43,443 bases of DNA, from positions 1 to 43,443 of the forward strand of contig JAUIKQ010000004.1 in assembly GCA_030430655.1 (NCBI GenBank), given 5' to 3'. The translations under genes and the position numbers were made by a program. Shown in pieces: positions 9,435-17,802 of this stretch. Within the stretch, counting starts at the first letter, position 1. Each line of letters starts with the position of its first letter. The DNA is from Chlamydiia bacterium (GTDB lineage: Bacteria; Chlamydiota; Chlamydiia; Chlamydiales; Simkaniaceae). Under the pieces are notes generated by a model. The model made no database searches. It was not told the DNA's origin and saw only the letters and a list, made by a program, of their open reading frames with translations.

Positions 9435-10018
9435 AGGCGCTTTTTGCTGCTTTGCAACACTGGCTTTATCCACAAAGCTGCCTTAGCTGTCAAAAAGTAT
9501 TGGATGATAATCATCTTTTGTGCCAGGGCTGTTTATCAAGTTTACAGCTACTCTCGCCCTACGGCCGCTGCGCGCTTTGTTTTTTTCCTTTATCTCGCCA
9601 CCGGTTTGTATGTGATAGTTGCCATAAATATCCCATACGCTCTATGCAGCTAGCTGCTGTTTTTGAGTGGGAAAAAGTCCCCTTCATGCTCTCTCTTCGT
9701 TATAGGCAAACACATAATCAGCGCCTATTATTTGCCATGGCAGCTTGCACTGTGATGCAGCTGATCCGGCTTAATTGGCCTTGGCCTTCTGTAGTTGTGA
9801 GTCCAAGAAAAGAGGCGCTTTTTGCGAAAACTGTAGCAAAGATCATGCAGATTCCTTTTACCCTTTCTTGCGCTCGCTTGATAAAGGGGAGGTGCGCTTT
9901 AGCTGTGGTTGTCAATGTTAGCAGCTTGGTTGCTTTAGAAACCTTTGGTATGGCAATCAAAAGTTATCAGCCAAAGTCTCTATTTGGGCTGTCTTTTATG
10001 GACAGCAGGCATGGATAG
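9431..10018 (+). CDS. ComF-like double-zinc-finger protein, degenerate PRTase part
   Basis: ComF-family proteins join an N-terminal zinc finger to a type I phosphoribosyltransferase fold and act in DNA uptake or processing. Here the N-terminal half shows four CxxC pairs (CLSC, CQGC, CALC, CDSC) spaced as in ComF, followed by a segment resembling the FEW/Y...ALRYR part of the family. In the second half the usual PRPP-binding loop (acidic pair then TTG or similar) is replaced by ALAVVVNVSSLVAL, lacking the aspartates. At 195 residues it is a bit short for the family. It is probably coupled to the AsmA-like gene by the ATGA overlap and runs convergent to dnaA2. Confidence 0.65.
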   Translation: MKALFAALQHWLYPQSCLSCQKVLDDNHLLCQGCLSSLQLLSPYGRCALCFFPLSRHRFVCDSCHKYPIRSMQLAAVFEWEKVPFMLSLRYRQTHNQRLLFAMAACTVMQLIRLNWPWPSVVVSPRKEALFAKTVAKIMQIPFTLSCARLIKGRCALAVVVNVSSLVALETFGMAIKSYQPKSLFGLSFMDSRHG

Positions 10019-10046
10019 CAGGAGGCTCTCTTTTCTAAGGGTGGAA

Positions 10047-11381
10047 TTAAGACAAAAGAGTTTGCTTTGTCATCTGCACTTGTTGACGAAGCGCATCGTC
10101 TGTTTTGAGTTGGCAGTGAATTTTCTTCCACGCATGCAAAAGCGTAGAGTGGGTTTTTCCTCCAAAGGCGCGCGCGATTTTTTTCAAAGAGTCACTAAGT
10201 AACTCGCGCGCTAAATACATCGCGATTTGACGCGACAAAGCGATATTTTTTTGACGCGATGTTCCCTTAATCTCATCCACGTTTACATTAAACATAGAAG
10301 AAACACTTTTTAGAATGCCGTCGATGCACACACTGTTTGCCTCTTTTTTTTGAAACATGTCGCTTAAGGTTTTTTCTACAATATCTTGCGTTGCTTGCAA
10401 GCTCATTAATCGACAGTAAGCGCCGATGCGATTGACGGCGCCCTCTAATTGGCGGACATTTTGGTAGGCACGTTCTGCAATAAAGAAAGCGACAGATTGG
10501 GTTAACGTCAGCCCTTTTTGTGTTGCCTTATGCTGGACGATAGCGGCCCTAGTTTCTAGGTCTGGAACATCCATATTTGCAACAAGTCCCCATTCCATTC
10601 GAGCGATTAACCGTTCAGATAAACGGAGCTCCGAGGGAGGTTTATCACTGGTGATCACGATCTGTTTGCCTTGGTTAATGAGCTCTTCAAAAGTGTTGCA
10701 AAACTCGTCTTCAAAGTTTAAGCGGTTTTGCAAAAATTGAATATCGTCAATGAGTAATACATCTAGGCTGCGGTAAAAGCGTTTCATGCGGTCAACAGAC
10801 TTGTTGCGTAGATGGAAGACAAGATCATTAATAAACCCTTCAGTGGTAATGCACTGCAGAGCGGTTTTTTTGCTGTGCTCTTGTATATAGTGGCCAATAC
10901 CGTGCAAAATGTGTGTTTTCCCAAGGCCAACACCGCCGTGGATGAACAAAGGATTATACGATTTACCCGGATGTTTTGCTACGCCGATCGCTGCCGATTT
11001 GATGAACTGTGTCGATGAGCCTTCAATAAAGTTTTGAAAGGTATAGAGCTTATTGAGCTTAAAAGAAAACTCGGCGTCTTGCACATGTTCTTCCACGACT
11101 TTTGCTTTAGCTAAGGCATTTCGCGTTTGGGGCTTGATGACAAAGCGAATAGAAGGAGAGCCCTTTTCGGTTAAAGGGAAAAAAGAAGACAGGTCCTTTA
11201 CATAGTTGTCCATCAGGTATTCTTGGACGAACACATTAGGCACTTGCAGAGTGACTTCTGTTTCAGAGTAGCTAACCAATTGGATAGGTGCCAACCAGTT
11301 AGAAAATTCTACTTTGGGTATCCTGTCTTCGATGACTCCAAGAAACACGGACCAGGGATCTTCTTCTTTGCATGATAGCAT
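10047..11381 (-). CDS. dnaA: Chromosomal replication initiator DnaA, second chlamydial type
   Basis: All DnaA parts are visible in 444 residues: N-terminal helical domain I (1-75), a short linker, the AAA+ domain with Walker A GGVGLGKT (149-156) and Walker B VLLIDDIQF (about 208-216), a sensor region around ITSDKPP and SERLIARMEWGL, and the C-terminal helix-turn-helix. The DNA-binding signature is GGKTHSTLLHA (407-417), where most DnaA proteins have GGRDHTTVLHA; the Asp that contacts DNA-box bases is Thr410. From its place beside the TPR and CT273-like genes it corresponds to C. trachomatis dnaA_2 (inference). Start ATG at 11381. Confidence 0.92.
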   Translation of the reverse strand: MLSCKEEDPWSVFLGVIEDRIPKVEFSNWLAPIQLVSYSETEVTLQVPNVFVQEYLMDNYVKDLSSFFPLTEKGSPSIRFVIKPQTRNALAKAKVVEEHVQDAEFSFKLNKLYTFQNFIEGSSTQFIKSAAIGVAKHPGKSYNPLFIHGGVGLGKTHILHGIGHYIQEHSKKTALQCITTEGFINDLVFHLRNKSVDRMKRFYRSLDVLLIDDIQFLQNRLNFEDEFCNTFEELINQGKQIVITSDKPPSELRLSERLIARMEWGLVANMDVPDLETRAAIVQHKATQKGLTLTQSVAFFIAERAYQNVRQLEGAVNRIGAYCRLMSLQATQDIVEKTLSDMFQKKEANSVCIDGILKSVSSMFNVNVDEIKGTSRQKNIALSRQIAMYLARELLSDSLKKIARAFGGKTHSTLLHAWKKIHCQLKTDDALRQQVQMTKQTLLS

Positions 11382-11614
11382 AGCTTCAGTACCTTTGTAT
11401 TTGCCGCAAGCAATCTGTTTTCAATTTGTGAACACTGTTTCCACAATGAAATTGCTCGGTTTTTTTTCGCTGCAAATCTAACATCTCGCCATCTATGCTA
11501 GCAACAAATATGTCGTGGTTTTTGGATCTTTTTTCGCAACCCTTTGATTCTTAAACAATCTAATTTTTCCCTTGTTTAAAAAAAAGTATGCCACGTTGAA
11601 AATGCTTTGGTCGA
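11382..11614. other. Intergenic region between dnaA2 and the TPR gene
   Basis: The 233-base gap is T-rich on the plus strand. It carries a single TTTCCACA (near 11442), resembling but not matching a DnaA box. The T-run and hairpin expected of a strong terminator were not found. No ORF of note. Confidence 0.4.
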
Positions 11615-12013
11615 TTATTTAGAATAGGCAAGAACGAGAGCCGTTGCCTGGGAGGCGATTTTTTCATCGCTATGGTGTTGCAGCGTCTCTGCTTGAAGAA
11701 GGCCTTGGCGTTGGTAGCCGAGTAGCAGTAGGGCTTTTGCTCGGTTAATCAAGGTAGTGGGATCTTTTGGATCTAGCTTTACTGCTTGCTCAAGGTAGTT
11801 GAGCGCAGAGAGATTATTGCCCATTTGCAAATACAAAGCGCCCAATGTTTGCAGATCGTAGAGGGCATTTTTGGATAGAATGACCAAAGATTCGAAAAAC
11901 TTAAGGGCAATTTTGTAGTGTCCTTGCTTGATATAGGAGTAGCCAATAAAGCGCAAATCGTCCAGCTCGGTTTTCCCAAGCCCCAGCACATCTAACCAAT
12001 CTACGTTACTCAT
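11615..12013 (-). CDS. LcrH/SycD-like TPR protein, probable type III secretion chaperone
   Basis: The protein is taken from the ATG at 12013, which has GAGGATAA in front; a longer frame to 12082 lies over the next gene. The 132 residues contain about three tetratricopeptide repeats (YSYIKQGHYKIALKFFESL, GALYLQMGNNLSALNYLEQAVKL, NRAKALLLLGYQRQGLLQA) in the layout of class II type III secretion chaperones such as LcrH/SycD. The place next to dnaA2 matches the TPR protein CT274 of C. trachomatis (position, from memory). The neighbour upstream in the same direction could be its substrate. Function as a chaperone is inferred. Confidence 0.7.
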   Translation of the reverse strand: MSNVDWLDVLGLGKTELDDLRFIGYSYIKQGHYKIALKFFESLVILSKNALYDLQTLGALYLQMGNNLSALNYLEQAVKLDPKDPTTLINRAKALLLLGYQRQGLLQAETLQHHSDEKIASQATALVLAYSK

Positions 12014-12017
12014 TTTG

Positions 12018-12518
12018 TTATCCTCTGTGGTATTGAACGCGAGCTCCATTGATATCATCAAGATCCTTGTCCAGCGCAGCAATTAACTCAATGAGCTGGC
12101 CCAAGGTTTTTGATTCTGCCGCGGCCTGTTTTGCTTCTAAATCGCTTTCCCAATTATGTCCGTTTTCGGTCTTTTTTTCCCCCTTTATTTGCGCTTTGTA
12201 TTGGCGAATATGCTCTATTTTATGTTCTTTTTGTTCCACTGTTCCCAAAAAGGGGACTAATGCGGAGCCAAAAAGAGCGCGCCTTCCAAATATTGCATCT
12301 GGTGGTTTAGGGAAAGTCGCAAAACTTTGCAGTCGAGCGTTTGTATCGAGCAGAGCCGTGAACTCTGAGTGGAAAAAAGGCGTTGCCACATCGACAGCTG
12401 CTTGTTTGCCAACGCGGGGCGATTCTTTAACAAGATTTTGATCTAACTCTTCTTGATCTGTTGCATAGCGTGCTGAATGACTTAAGCCTAAGTCATCAAT
12501 CGTGCGTATATTGGCCAT
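12018..12518 (-). CDS. Hypothetical protein, CT273-like by position
   Basis: The start is chosen at the ATG at 12518, preceded by AGAGGGAGGG; a further ATG at 12554 is less well placed. The 166 residues have no membrane segment or signal peptide. The middle contains a hydrophobic stretch (RALFGSALVPFLG) and the C-terminal half is charged and helical, probably coiled (EQKEHKIEHIRQYKAQIKG onward, then LGQLIELIAALDKDLDDING). It lies four bases before the TPR chaperone-like gene, which suggests a chaperone-client or shared-operon relation. No family recognised. Confidence 0.6.
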   Translation of the reverse strand: MANIRTIDDLGLSHSARYATDQEELDQNLVKESPRVGKQAAVDVATPFFHSEFTALLDTNARLQSFATFPKPPDAIFGRRALFGSALVPFLGTVEQKEHKIEHIRQYKAQIKGEKKTENGHNWESDLEAKQAAAESKTLGQLIELIAALDKDLDDINGARVQYHRG

Positions 12519-12583
12519 AGCTGCGCCCTCCCTCTTTAAGTCAGGGGAACACACAACCGGTTATTTATCAAATTCTTTTCTTT

Positions 12584-12598
12584 TTCCACTGGTTTCCA
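12584..12598 (-). promoter_or_regulatory. Tandem TGGAA repeats, possible second MraZ site
   Basis: On the minus strand two TGGAA units start ten bases apart (TGGAA, five-base spacer, TGGAA), the same spacing as the repeats in front of mraZ but in the opposite direction, facing the hypothetical/TPR/dnaA2 run that starts at 12518. Confidence 0.35.
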
Positions 12599-12668
12599 CT
12601 TTTAATTTCTACACCTAATTTTTCTAATACAGTAGGGAAAAAATATTGCGTAGTTTGATTTTAAGTGT

Positions 12669-12690
12669 TAGCATGTGGGAAAAAGTGGAA
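12669..12690 (+). promoter_or_regulatory. MraZ box (TGGGA-N5-TGGAA) with possible -10
   Basis: TGGGA (12676-12680) and TGGAA (12686-12690) are separated by five bases, matching the 10-base-period TGGGN repeats bound by MraZ in front of its own gene in other bacteria. A weak -10 (TAGCAT, 12669-12674) with TTGCGT 17 bases upstream would place the transcript start inside the box, as fits autorepression. Confidence 0.5.
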
Positions 12691-12695
12691 AAAGC

Positions 12696-13217
12696 ATGGG
12701 TGATTCTTCCGATACATTCTTTTTTAGTGGGTCGGTGCCGGCAAAACTAGACGAAAAAAACCGTTTCGTTTTGCCGCAGTCGATGCGCTATGGACTTGTG
12801 GAAGGGGGAAAACTGGAGTTTACTTTGGCGCTCGGTCTTGGGGGATGTTTGGCGATTTATCGCAAGAGTGACATAGAAAAGATTGTGGAGAAGTTTCGCG
12901 CCAAACAGCATGTCGGTCGCTATCAAAAGTTCTTTACTCTGTTCTTTTCCACTCTTCACCACCTCACCTGTGACAAATTAGGGCGAGTTGTACTGCCCGG
13001 TGTTTTAAAGAAGGCCGTTAAAATTGATAAGTCCCTCATCATTGCTGGTGTGATGAATCGCATTGAGATTTGGCCGCAGGAGAAGTACGAGGAAAATTTA
13101 GCGCAGTTTTTGGGGGATTCCAAGGATGTATCGCTGCTGGAAGAGTTAGCAGAGGAGGCATATTCCCTATTGCAGGAGAGCCCAGAAAAAGCGTCTCAAC
13201 CTTGTGAGGTGGTATAA
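12696..13217 (+). CDS. mraZ: Transcriptional regulator MraZ
   Basis: MraZ is a ring-forming DNA-binding protein with two AbrB/SpoVT-like half domains that controls the division and cell-wall cluster. Both halves are visible: SGSVPAKLDEKNRFVLPQSMR near the N-terminus and LTCDKLGRVVLPGVLKKAVKI in the middle, each with the (D)xxGR(V/F)xLP pattern, the first in the variant DEKNRFVLP. The start is the ATG at 12696; an in-frame GTG at 12675 would put the MraZ box inside the gene. About 173 residues, longer than the usual 140-150 owing to an acidic C-terminal tail. The stop overlaps the rsmH start. Confidence 0.9.
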   Translation: MGDSSDTFFFSGSVPAKLDEKNRFVLPQSMRYGLVEGGKLEFTLALGLGGCLAIYRKSDIEKIVEKFRAKQHVGRYQKFFTLFFSTLHHLTCDKLGRVVLPGVLKKAVKIDKSLIIAGVMNRIEIWPQEKYEENLAQFLGDSKDVSLLEELAEEAYSLLQESPEKASQPCEVV

Positions 13218-14133
13218 TGCAGCATCTGCCCGTAATGCGAGAGGAAGTACTTTCTGTGTTTGCACCGTTGCAGATCTCGACTTTTATTGATGGAACTCTA
13301 GGTGCTGGTGGGCATGCGAAAGCTTTACTGACAAATCATCCAGAGATTGAGCGGTATATAGGATTTGATCAAGATGCAAGTGCTTTATCGATAGCGCAAA
13401 AGGAGTTAGAAGCGTTTGGGGACAGGGTTTTATTTATCAATGATAATTTTTCCAAATTAGGGTCACATTTAGAATCGATGGGCATTCATCATGTAGACGG
13501 TTTTTTTTTGATTTTGGAGTTTCATCAATGCAGTTAGATCAACAAAAAAGAGGGTTTTCTTTTAAGCGTAAGGGACCATTGGACATGCGGATGAGCCACA
13601 AGACCTCTTTAACGGCAAAAGAGATTGTGAATAAGTGGTCTGAAAGGGAGCTGGGCAAAATTTTTCGAGAGTTTGGGGAAGAGCCTCAGTGGCGCCGTGC
13701 GGCGAGCGCTATCGTCAGAGGGCGTCGTCTGCGGCCTATAGAGACAACCACGGAGCTTGCCTCGTTACTCTCTCAGTCTTTGAAGGGGTCTTCTCGCAAG
13801 AAACTCCATCCAGCAACACTTGTTTTTCAAGCCTTGCGTCTGTGCGTAAACAGAGAGTTAGAGTCTATTCGAGAAGGAGTAATCGCCGCATTGAGTTGCC
13901 TAGCCCCAGGAGGGCGTGGAGCAGCAATAAGCTTTCATCGCTTGGAAGACCGCATCATAAAAGGCCTTTTTGGAGAAGTCTCGAAAAAGCCCATTAAAAG
14001 GCTTAAAGAGGCCTCTTCAGCACCACTTTTCAGGCTGCTGACCAAAAGACCCCTCCGTTGCTCAGAGAGCGAGGTCCAAGAAAATCCAAGAGCGCGTAGC
14101 GCCTGTTTAAGAGCGATTGAGAAAAACAGATGA
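13217..14133 (+). pseudogene. rsmH: 16S rRNA (cytosine1402-N4)-methyltransferase RsmH, frameshifted
   Basis: Two frames together give a complete RsmH (MraW). The first part (13217-13537) has the SAM site FIDGTLGAGGHAKALL; the second part (from 13528) runs QLDQQKRGFSFKRKGPLDMRM to the C-terminus. The break is in nine T at 13501-13509: with ten T the sequence reads DGFFFDFGVSSMQLD, the exact family pattern. So either one T is missing from the assembly, the gene is freshly broken, or polymerase slippage on the T run restores the frame. Everything else looks intact, which speaks against old decay. It lies between mraZ and ftsL with overlapping ends, as in the usual dcw order. Confidence 0.88.
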
Positions 14134-14396
14134 TTGGGCTACGGGTATCTTTGTGTGTTTTTTTTGTAGCCGCTTTGTCTTACACCTATCTTGACTTGCA
14201 CAATAAAGTGATGTCTGTGGCCATGTTGATTCCTCAAGAGCGTAAAGCAATAGAAGCCGTCAAAGATGAAAATCAGCGCCTTAACTACCAACTAGCGATG
14301 CGCTATTCTCCCCAGCACTTGTTGGATCTATTGCAAGACCCCGCTTTTAGTCATTTAGAATTTCCAAGCAACAGTGAAACGCACTTTATCGAATAA
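14130..14396 (+). CDS. ftsL: FtsL-like cell-division membrane protein
   Basis: An 88-residue protein with one N-terminal membrane helix (about 4-22) followed by a coiled-coil-prone stretch (ERKAIEAVKDENQRLNYQL) and a short C-terminal tail. Size, topology and location between rsmH and ftsI match FtsL, which bridges the divisome to the septal transpeptidase. FtsL proteins share little sequence, so the name rests mainly on context. The start overlaps the rsmH stop by four bases (ATGA). Confidence 0.75.
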   Translation: MIGLRVSLCVFFVAALSYTYLDLHNKVMSVAMLIPQERKAIEAVKDENQRLNYQLAMRYSPQHLLDLLQDPAFSHLEFPSNSETHFIE

Positions 14397-14423
14397 AGAG
14401 GGTATTTAGTAAAAAGGTGTCTT

Positions 14424-16370
14424 GTGAAGCCATCGCGTTTTCCTCTTTTAGGGTTAGCCTTTTTTTTAGTTTGTGGGTATAGCTTTCTTATATTCCATTT
14501 TTTTCGCTTGCAAATTTTGCAAAATGGCTACTGGTCTTCATTAGCAGCCAAGCAGCACTGTCTCATTATAAAAGAAGATGCGCCTAGGGGACGGTTTTTT
14601 TCCAATCCTTCTGTTGTGCCGCATCAGGGGGATAAAGCAGTAGTTTTTTCAGTAGACGTTCCAAAATACCATTTCTACGTAGATTCGCTTAATGTACCGG
14701 TGCAATATCGGGAAAAGATAGCGACAAGCATCTGTGATTTAATTAAGGCGCCCGAAAAAAAATCGTGGGTTATAAAGCAACTCAGCAAACGTTCTCGCTC
14801 TCGGTGCATTCAAAAGTGGTTAGATGCTGAGCAAAAACATAACATAGAGCAGTGGTGGAAGCATTTTGCCAAAAAATGCCGCCTGTCTTCCAATGCGCTG
14901 TATTTTTCAAAACACTTTCAGCGCTCCTACCCCTTTGGCTCTTTACTTGGATGTGTTTTGCACACAATTGGAGAAAATGTGGATAGCCAATTAGGGCACT
15001 ACTTGCCCACAGGGGGATTAGAGATGCAGTTTGACACCTACTTACGTGGAACACCAAAGGAGCGACTTTTGCTGCGCTCACCACGCCGCGTTATAGAAAA
15101 AGGAGCAGGGCCACCTCCCACTGCTGGTAGCGATGTGTATTTAACAATTGACGCTAGCTTGCAAGCGATTTGTGAGGAAGAGCTAGACATAGGCGTGCGT
15201 CAGGCAGAGGCCAAAAGTGGGTGGGCTATTTTGATGGATCCAAGATCTGGAGAAGTCTATGCCATGGCGCAAACGCCGAAGTTTGATTTAGCCAATTACA
15301 AAGCCTGCTTTCAAGAGGAAGCATTGCGAAGCTACGCACAGTTTCAAGGGATTGTATCTCCATTCGAGCCTGGATCCACTTGTAAAATTATCACCGCGGC
15401 CCTTGCTTTATTAGCGAATGAAGAGCTCTTAAAAAGGGGGCAAGCGCCCTTATTTGATACAACAGAGAAAATTGCTTGCGCTTCGGGGCATTTAAAAGGA
15501 AGGAAGGCTGATCTTAAAGATGTGAATTATCATAAGTTTTTGAATTTAAACATGGCTATTGCAAAATCTTCGAATATTTACATCGCAAAACTTGTGGAGA
15601 AGATCATCGACCGTTTAGGCCCTTTTTGGTACTACGAGCAGTTGCGACGGCTGGGGCTTGGTCAAAAAACAGGGATTGAGTATCCGGCGGAGGCATCCGG
15701 CTTTCTTCCAGTTCCTCCATCGCCTGGAAAGGCAGGAGTGGGATGGTCTTCAAATACACCCTACTCTTTATCCTTTGGATATAATTTACTGGCTAATGGA
15801 ATGCAGATTTTGCGCATTTTCTCTGCGATGGTAAACAAAGGAGAGTGCATGCCGCCGACATTAGTAAAAAAAATACGTTGTCCTGAGCGCGGGGATCTCG
15901 ATTTACCAAAGCGAGAGAAAGTCCGTTTATTTCCAGAGCATATCGCATCTGTTTTGGTAGAGGCGATGCGCTATGTGACAACGAAACGGCGAGTAGACAT
16001 ACCTGGGTATAGTGAGGGGGGAAAATCGGGAACCGTTGAAAAACTAAAGAAAGGGGGATATGACAAAAAAGAGCACTTCGCTTACTTCATAGAATTTGCT
16101 CCAGCAACCCATCCTCGGTTGATTTTGATTGTTGGCGTGGATGAGCCTCCCTATCGTAGAATTCCAGGTATTGGTCGCGCCTTTTTTGGTGCGCAGTGCG
16201 CTGGACCTATTTGCCGAGAAATTATGAAGCGATCGTTGAGTTATCTTGGAATAGACCGTGATGATCCTTATGGATATCCTCCTCTTGATCCAAGATCGAA
16301 AGAAGGAGAGGGACAGTGGCACCGTGAAATAAAACAATTAGAAGAGTTGTATCAATTATGGAATCAGTGA
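14424..16370 (+). CDS. ftsI: Septal peptidoglycan transpeptidase PBP3 (FtsI)
   Basis: A class B penicillin-binding protein of 648 residues with one N-terminal membrane helix (about 8-30), a dimerisation region with the conserved RG and G(G)LE motifs (TGGLEMQFDTYLRG), and a transpeptidase domain holding all three active-site motifs: S318-T-C-K321 in FEPGSTCKI, S382-S-N384, and K534-S-G-T. It cross-links septal peptidoglycan. The start is a GTG with a weak AAAAAGG in front. Lies in the dcw-like run between ftsL and murE. Confidence 0.95.
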   Translation: MKPSRFPLLGLAFFLVCGYSFLIFHFFRLQILQNGYWSSLAAKQHCLIIKEDAPRGRFFSNPSVVPHQGDKAVVFSVDVPKYHFYVDSLNVPVQYREKIATSICDLIKAPEKKSWVIKQLSKRSRSRCIQKWLDAEQKHNIEQWWKHFAKKCRLSSNALYFSKHFQRSYPFGSLLGCVLHTIGENVDSQLGHYLPTGGLEMQFDTYLRGTPKERLLLRSPRRVIEKGAGPPPTAGSDVYLTIDASLQAICEEELDIGVRQAEAKSGWAILMDPRSGEVYAMAQTPKFDLANYKACFQEEALRSYAQFQGIVSPFEPGSTCKIITAALALLANEELLKRGQAPLFDTTEKIACASGHLKGRKADLKDVNYHKFLNLNMAIAKSSNIYIAKLVEKIIDRLGPFWYYEQLRRLGLGQKTGIEYPAEASGFLPVPPSPGKAGVGWSSNTPYSLSFGYNLLANGMQILRIFSAMVNKGECMPPTLVKKIRCPERGDLDLPKREKVRLFPEHIASVLVEAMRYVTTKRRVDIPGYSEGGKSGTVEKLKKGGYDKKEHFAYFIEFAPATHPRLILIVGVDEPPYRRIPGIGRAFFGAQCAGPICREIMKRSLSYLGIDRDDPYGYPPLDPRSKEGEGQWHREIKQLEELYQLWNQ

Positions 16371-16383
16371 TATTTTGTCTGGC

Positions 16384-17802
16384 ATGCAACTAGCCTATTT
16401 AATGCAAAATATACCACTAGATGCCATCTACGGCTCCTTGAATAGAGACATTACTGGGATTGCTGAGCATGCGCAACATGTCAAGCAAGGGGATTTATTT
16501 GTTGCTAGGAAGGGCTTTAGGTATGACGGCGCCAAGTTTGCAGAGCAAGCGTTGCAAAATGGTGCGGCAGCGCTTCTCTTGGAAGAGTATAATTCCTCTC
16601 TTCCAATCACGCAATGTAAGGCAAGGCTCACTTCTTCTTTGCTTTCCTTGGTGTTTCGTCAGTTTTACGGCACAAAGCATCTTCCTTTTCCACTCGTTGG
16701 TATCACAGGTACGAATGGCAAGACGACAACAAGCTACTATCTCCACCACTTGCTGAGCCGTTTATTAGGGCCCGTGGGTCTCATCAATACCATTGAGACA
16801 CTGACAGGTAAACGTAGCTTTTCATCGCGCCTAACAACGCCCAGTCTATTGACGCTGCATCAACTACTTGGAGAAATGCTTGCAACGTGCAAAGGGTGTG
16901 TTATGGAGGTCTCTTCTCATGCCCTGCATCAAGGAAGAGTGTTTGGTTTAGTCTTTGATTTAGCTATTTTTACAAATTTAAGCCATGACCATCTTGACTA
17001 TCATAAAACAATGCAAGCGTATGGCGAGGAAAAAAGGAAATTATTTACTAGCGCAAACACCAGTGTAATCAATATAGATGATCCTTTTGGAGAGCGGCTT
17101 GCAAAGACCCTGTCGAAGACTGTTTTCACCTATAGTTTAGAAAAAAAGCATGCCGATTTTTACGGAACACAAAAAGGGGGCCGGTGGTGGTTTAGTCATA
17201 AAAGCGTAGGTTTTTGTGTTAAGGCGCCTATCATTGGAAGGCATAACGCCTACAATTTGCTTGGGGCCGTTGCTGCGGCTACTTTGATAGTAGGGTCTTT
17301 TAAAGAAGCGGTTGCTCCGGCTGCAACGGTGCCTCAGGTACGTGGGCGCTTAGAAAGGATTGCGAATAAAAATATTTATGTCGATTATGCGCATACGCCA
17401 GACGCTTTATCCGCTGCATTGCAAGCGCTGAAGGCAGCAGAGGGACGCATTATCACGGTTTTCGGATGTGGAGGAGACAGAGACGTGTCGAAAAGGGCTT
17501 TGATGGGCCGAGTAGCGGAAGAAGGATCCGATTACCTCATTATTACAAGCGACAACCCAAGGCACGAGTGTCCCCACAAAATTATTCGGGAGATTTGCCA
17601 AGGACTCACAACAACGTGTGCTTTTATGATTGAAATGGACCGAGCCAAAGCGATTGCCTATGCCTTAAAAATAGCGCAGCCAAGCGACCGGGTATTGATT
17701 GCGGGCAAAGGGCACGAGCAGCAGCAGTATATTCATTCCAAAGCGCTTTTTTTTGATGATCGTGAAGTTGCGTTGCAATACTTGAGAGGAAACGATGAGT
17801 AG
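16384..17802 (+). CDS. murE: UDP-MurNAc-tripeptide synthetase MurE, meso-DAP type
   Basis: MurE adds the third residue of the peptidoglycan stem in the cytoplasm, using ATP. The ATP loop GITGTNGKTTT is at about 107-117, the central ligase part has TNLSHDHLDYHKTM, and the substrate-choosing motif reads DNPRHE, the DNPR form typical of enzymes taking meso-diaminopimelate. The start is set at ATG 16384; a TTG at 16375 is in frame. Chlamydial MurE enzymes use meso-DAP, in agreement. The last eight bases overlap amiA. Confidence 0.94.
   Translation: MQLAYLMQNIPLDAIYGSLNRDITGIAEHAQHVKQGDLFVARKGFRYDGAKFAEQALQNGAAALLLEEYNSSLPITQCKARLTSSLLSLVFRQFYGTKHLPFPLVGITGTNGKTTTSYYLHHLLSRLLGPVGLINTIETLTGKRSFSSRLTTPSLLTLHQLLGEMLATCKGCVMEVSSHALHQGRVFGLVFDLAIFTNLSHDHLDYHKTMQAYGEEKRKLFTSANTSVINIDDPFGERLAKTLSKTVFTYSLEKKHADFYGTQKGGRWWFSHKSVGFCVKAPIIGRHNAYNLLGAVAAATLIVGSFKEAVAPAATVPQVRGRLERIANKNIYVDYAHTPDALSAALQALKAAEGRIITVFGCGGDRDVSKRALMGRVAEEGSDYLIITSDNPRHECPHKIIREICQGLTTTCAFMIEMDRAKAIAYALKIAQPSDRVLIAGKGHEQQQYIHSKALFFDDREVALQYLRGNDE

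Noticed and set aside
9466-9474. Perfect DnaA box TTATCCACA
   Set aside because: A single copy inside the comF-like coding region with no cluster, AT-rich unwinding stretch or parS nearby; expected by chance about once in this much sequence.
9945-10202. Plus-strand ORF of 85 codons between comF and dnaA
   Set aside because: Mostly antisense to the DnaA C-terminus, no ribosome site, composition follows the dnaA codons.
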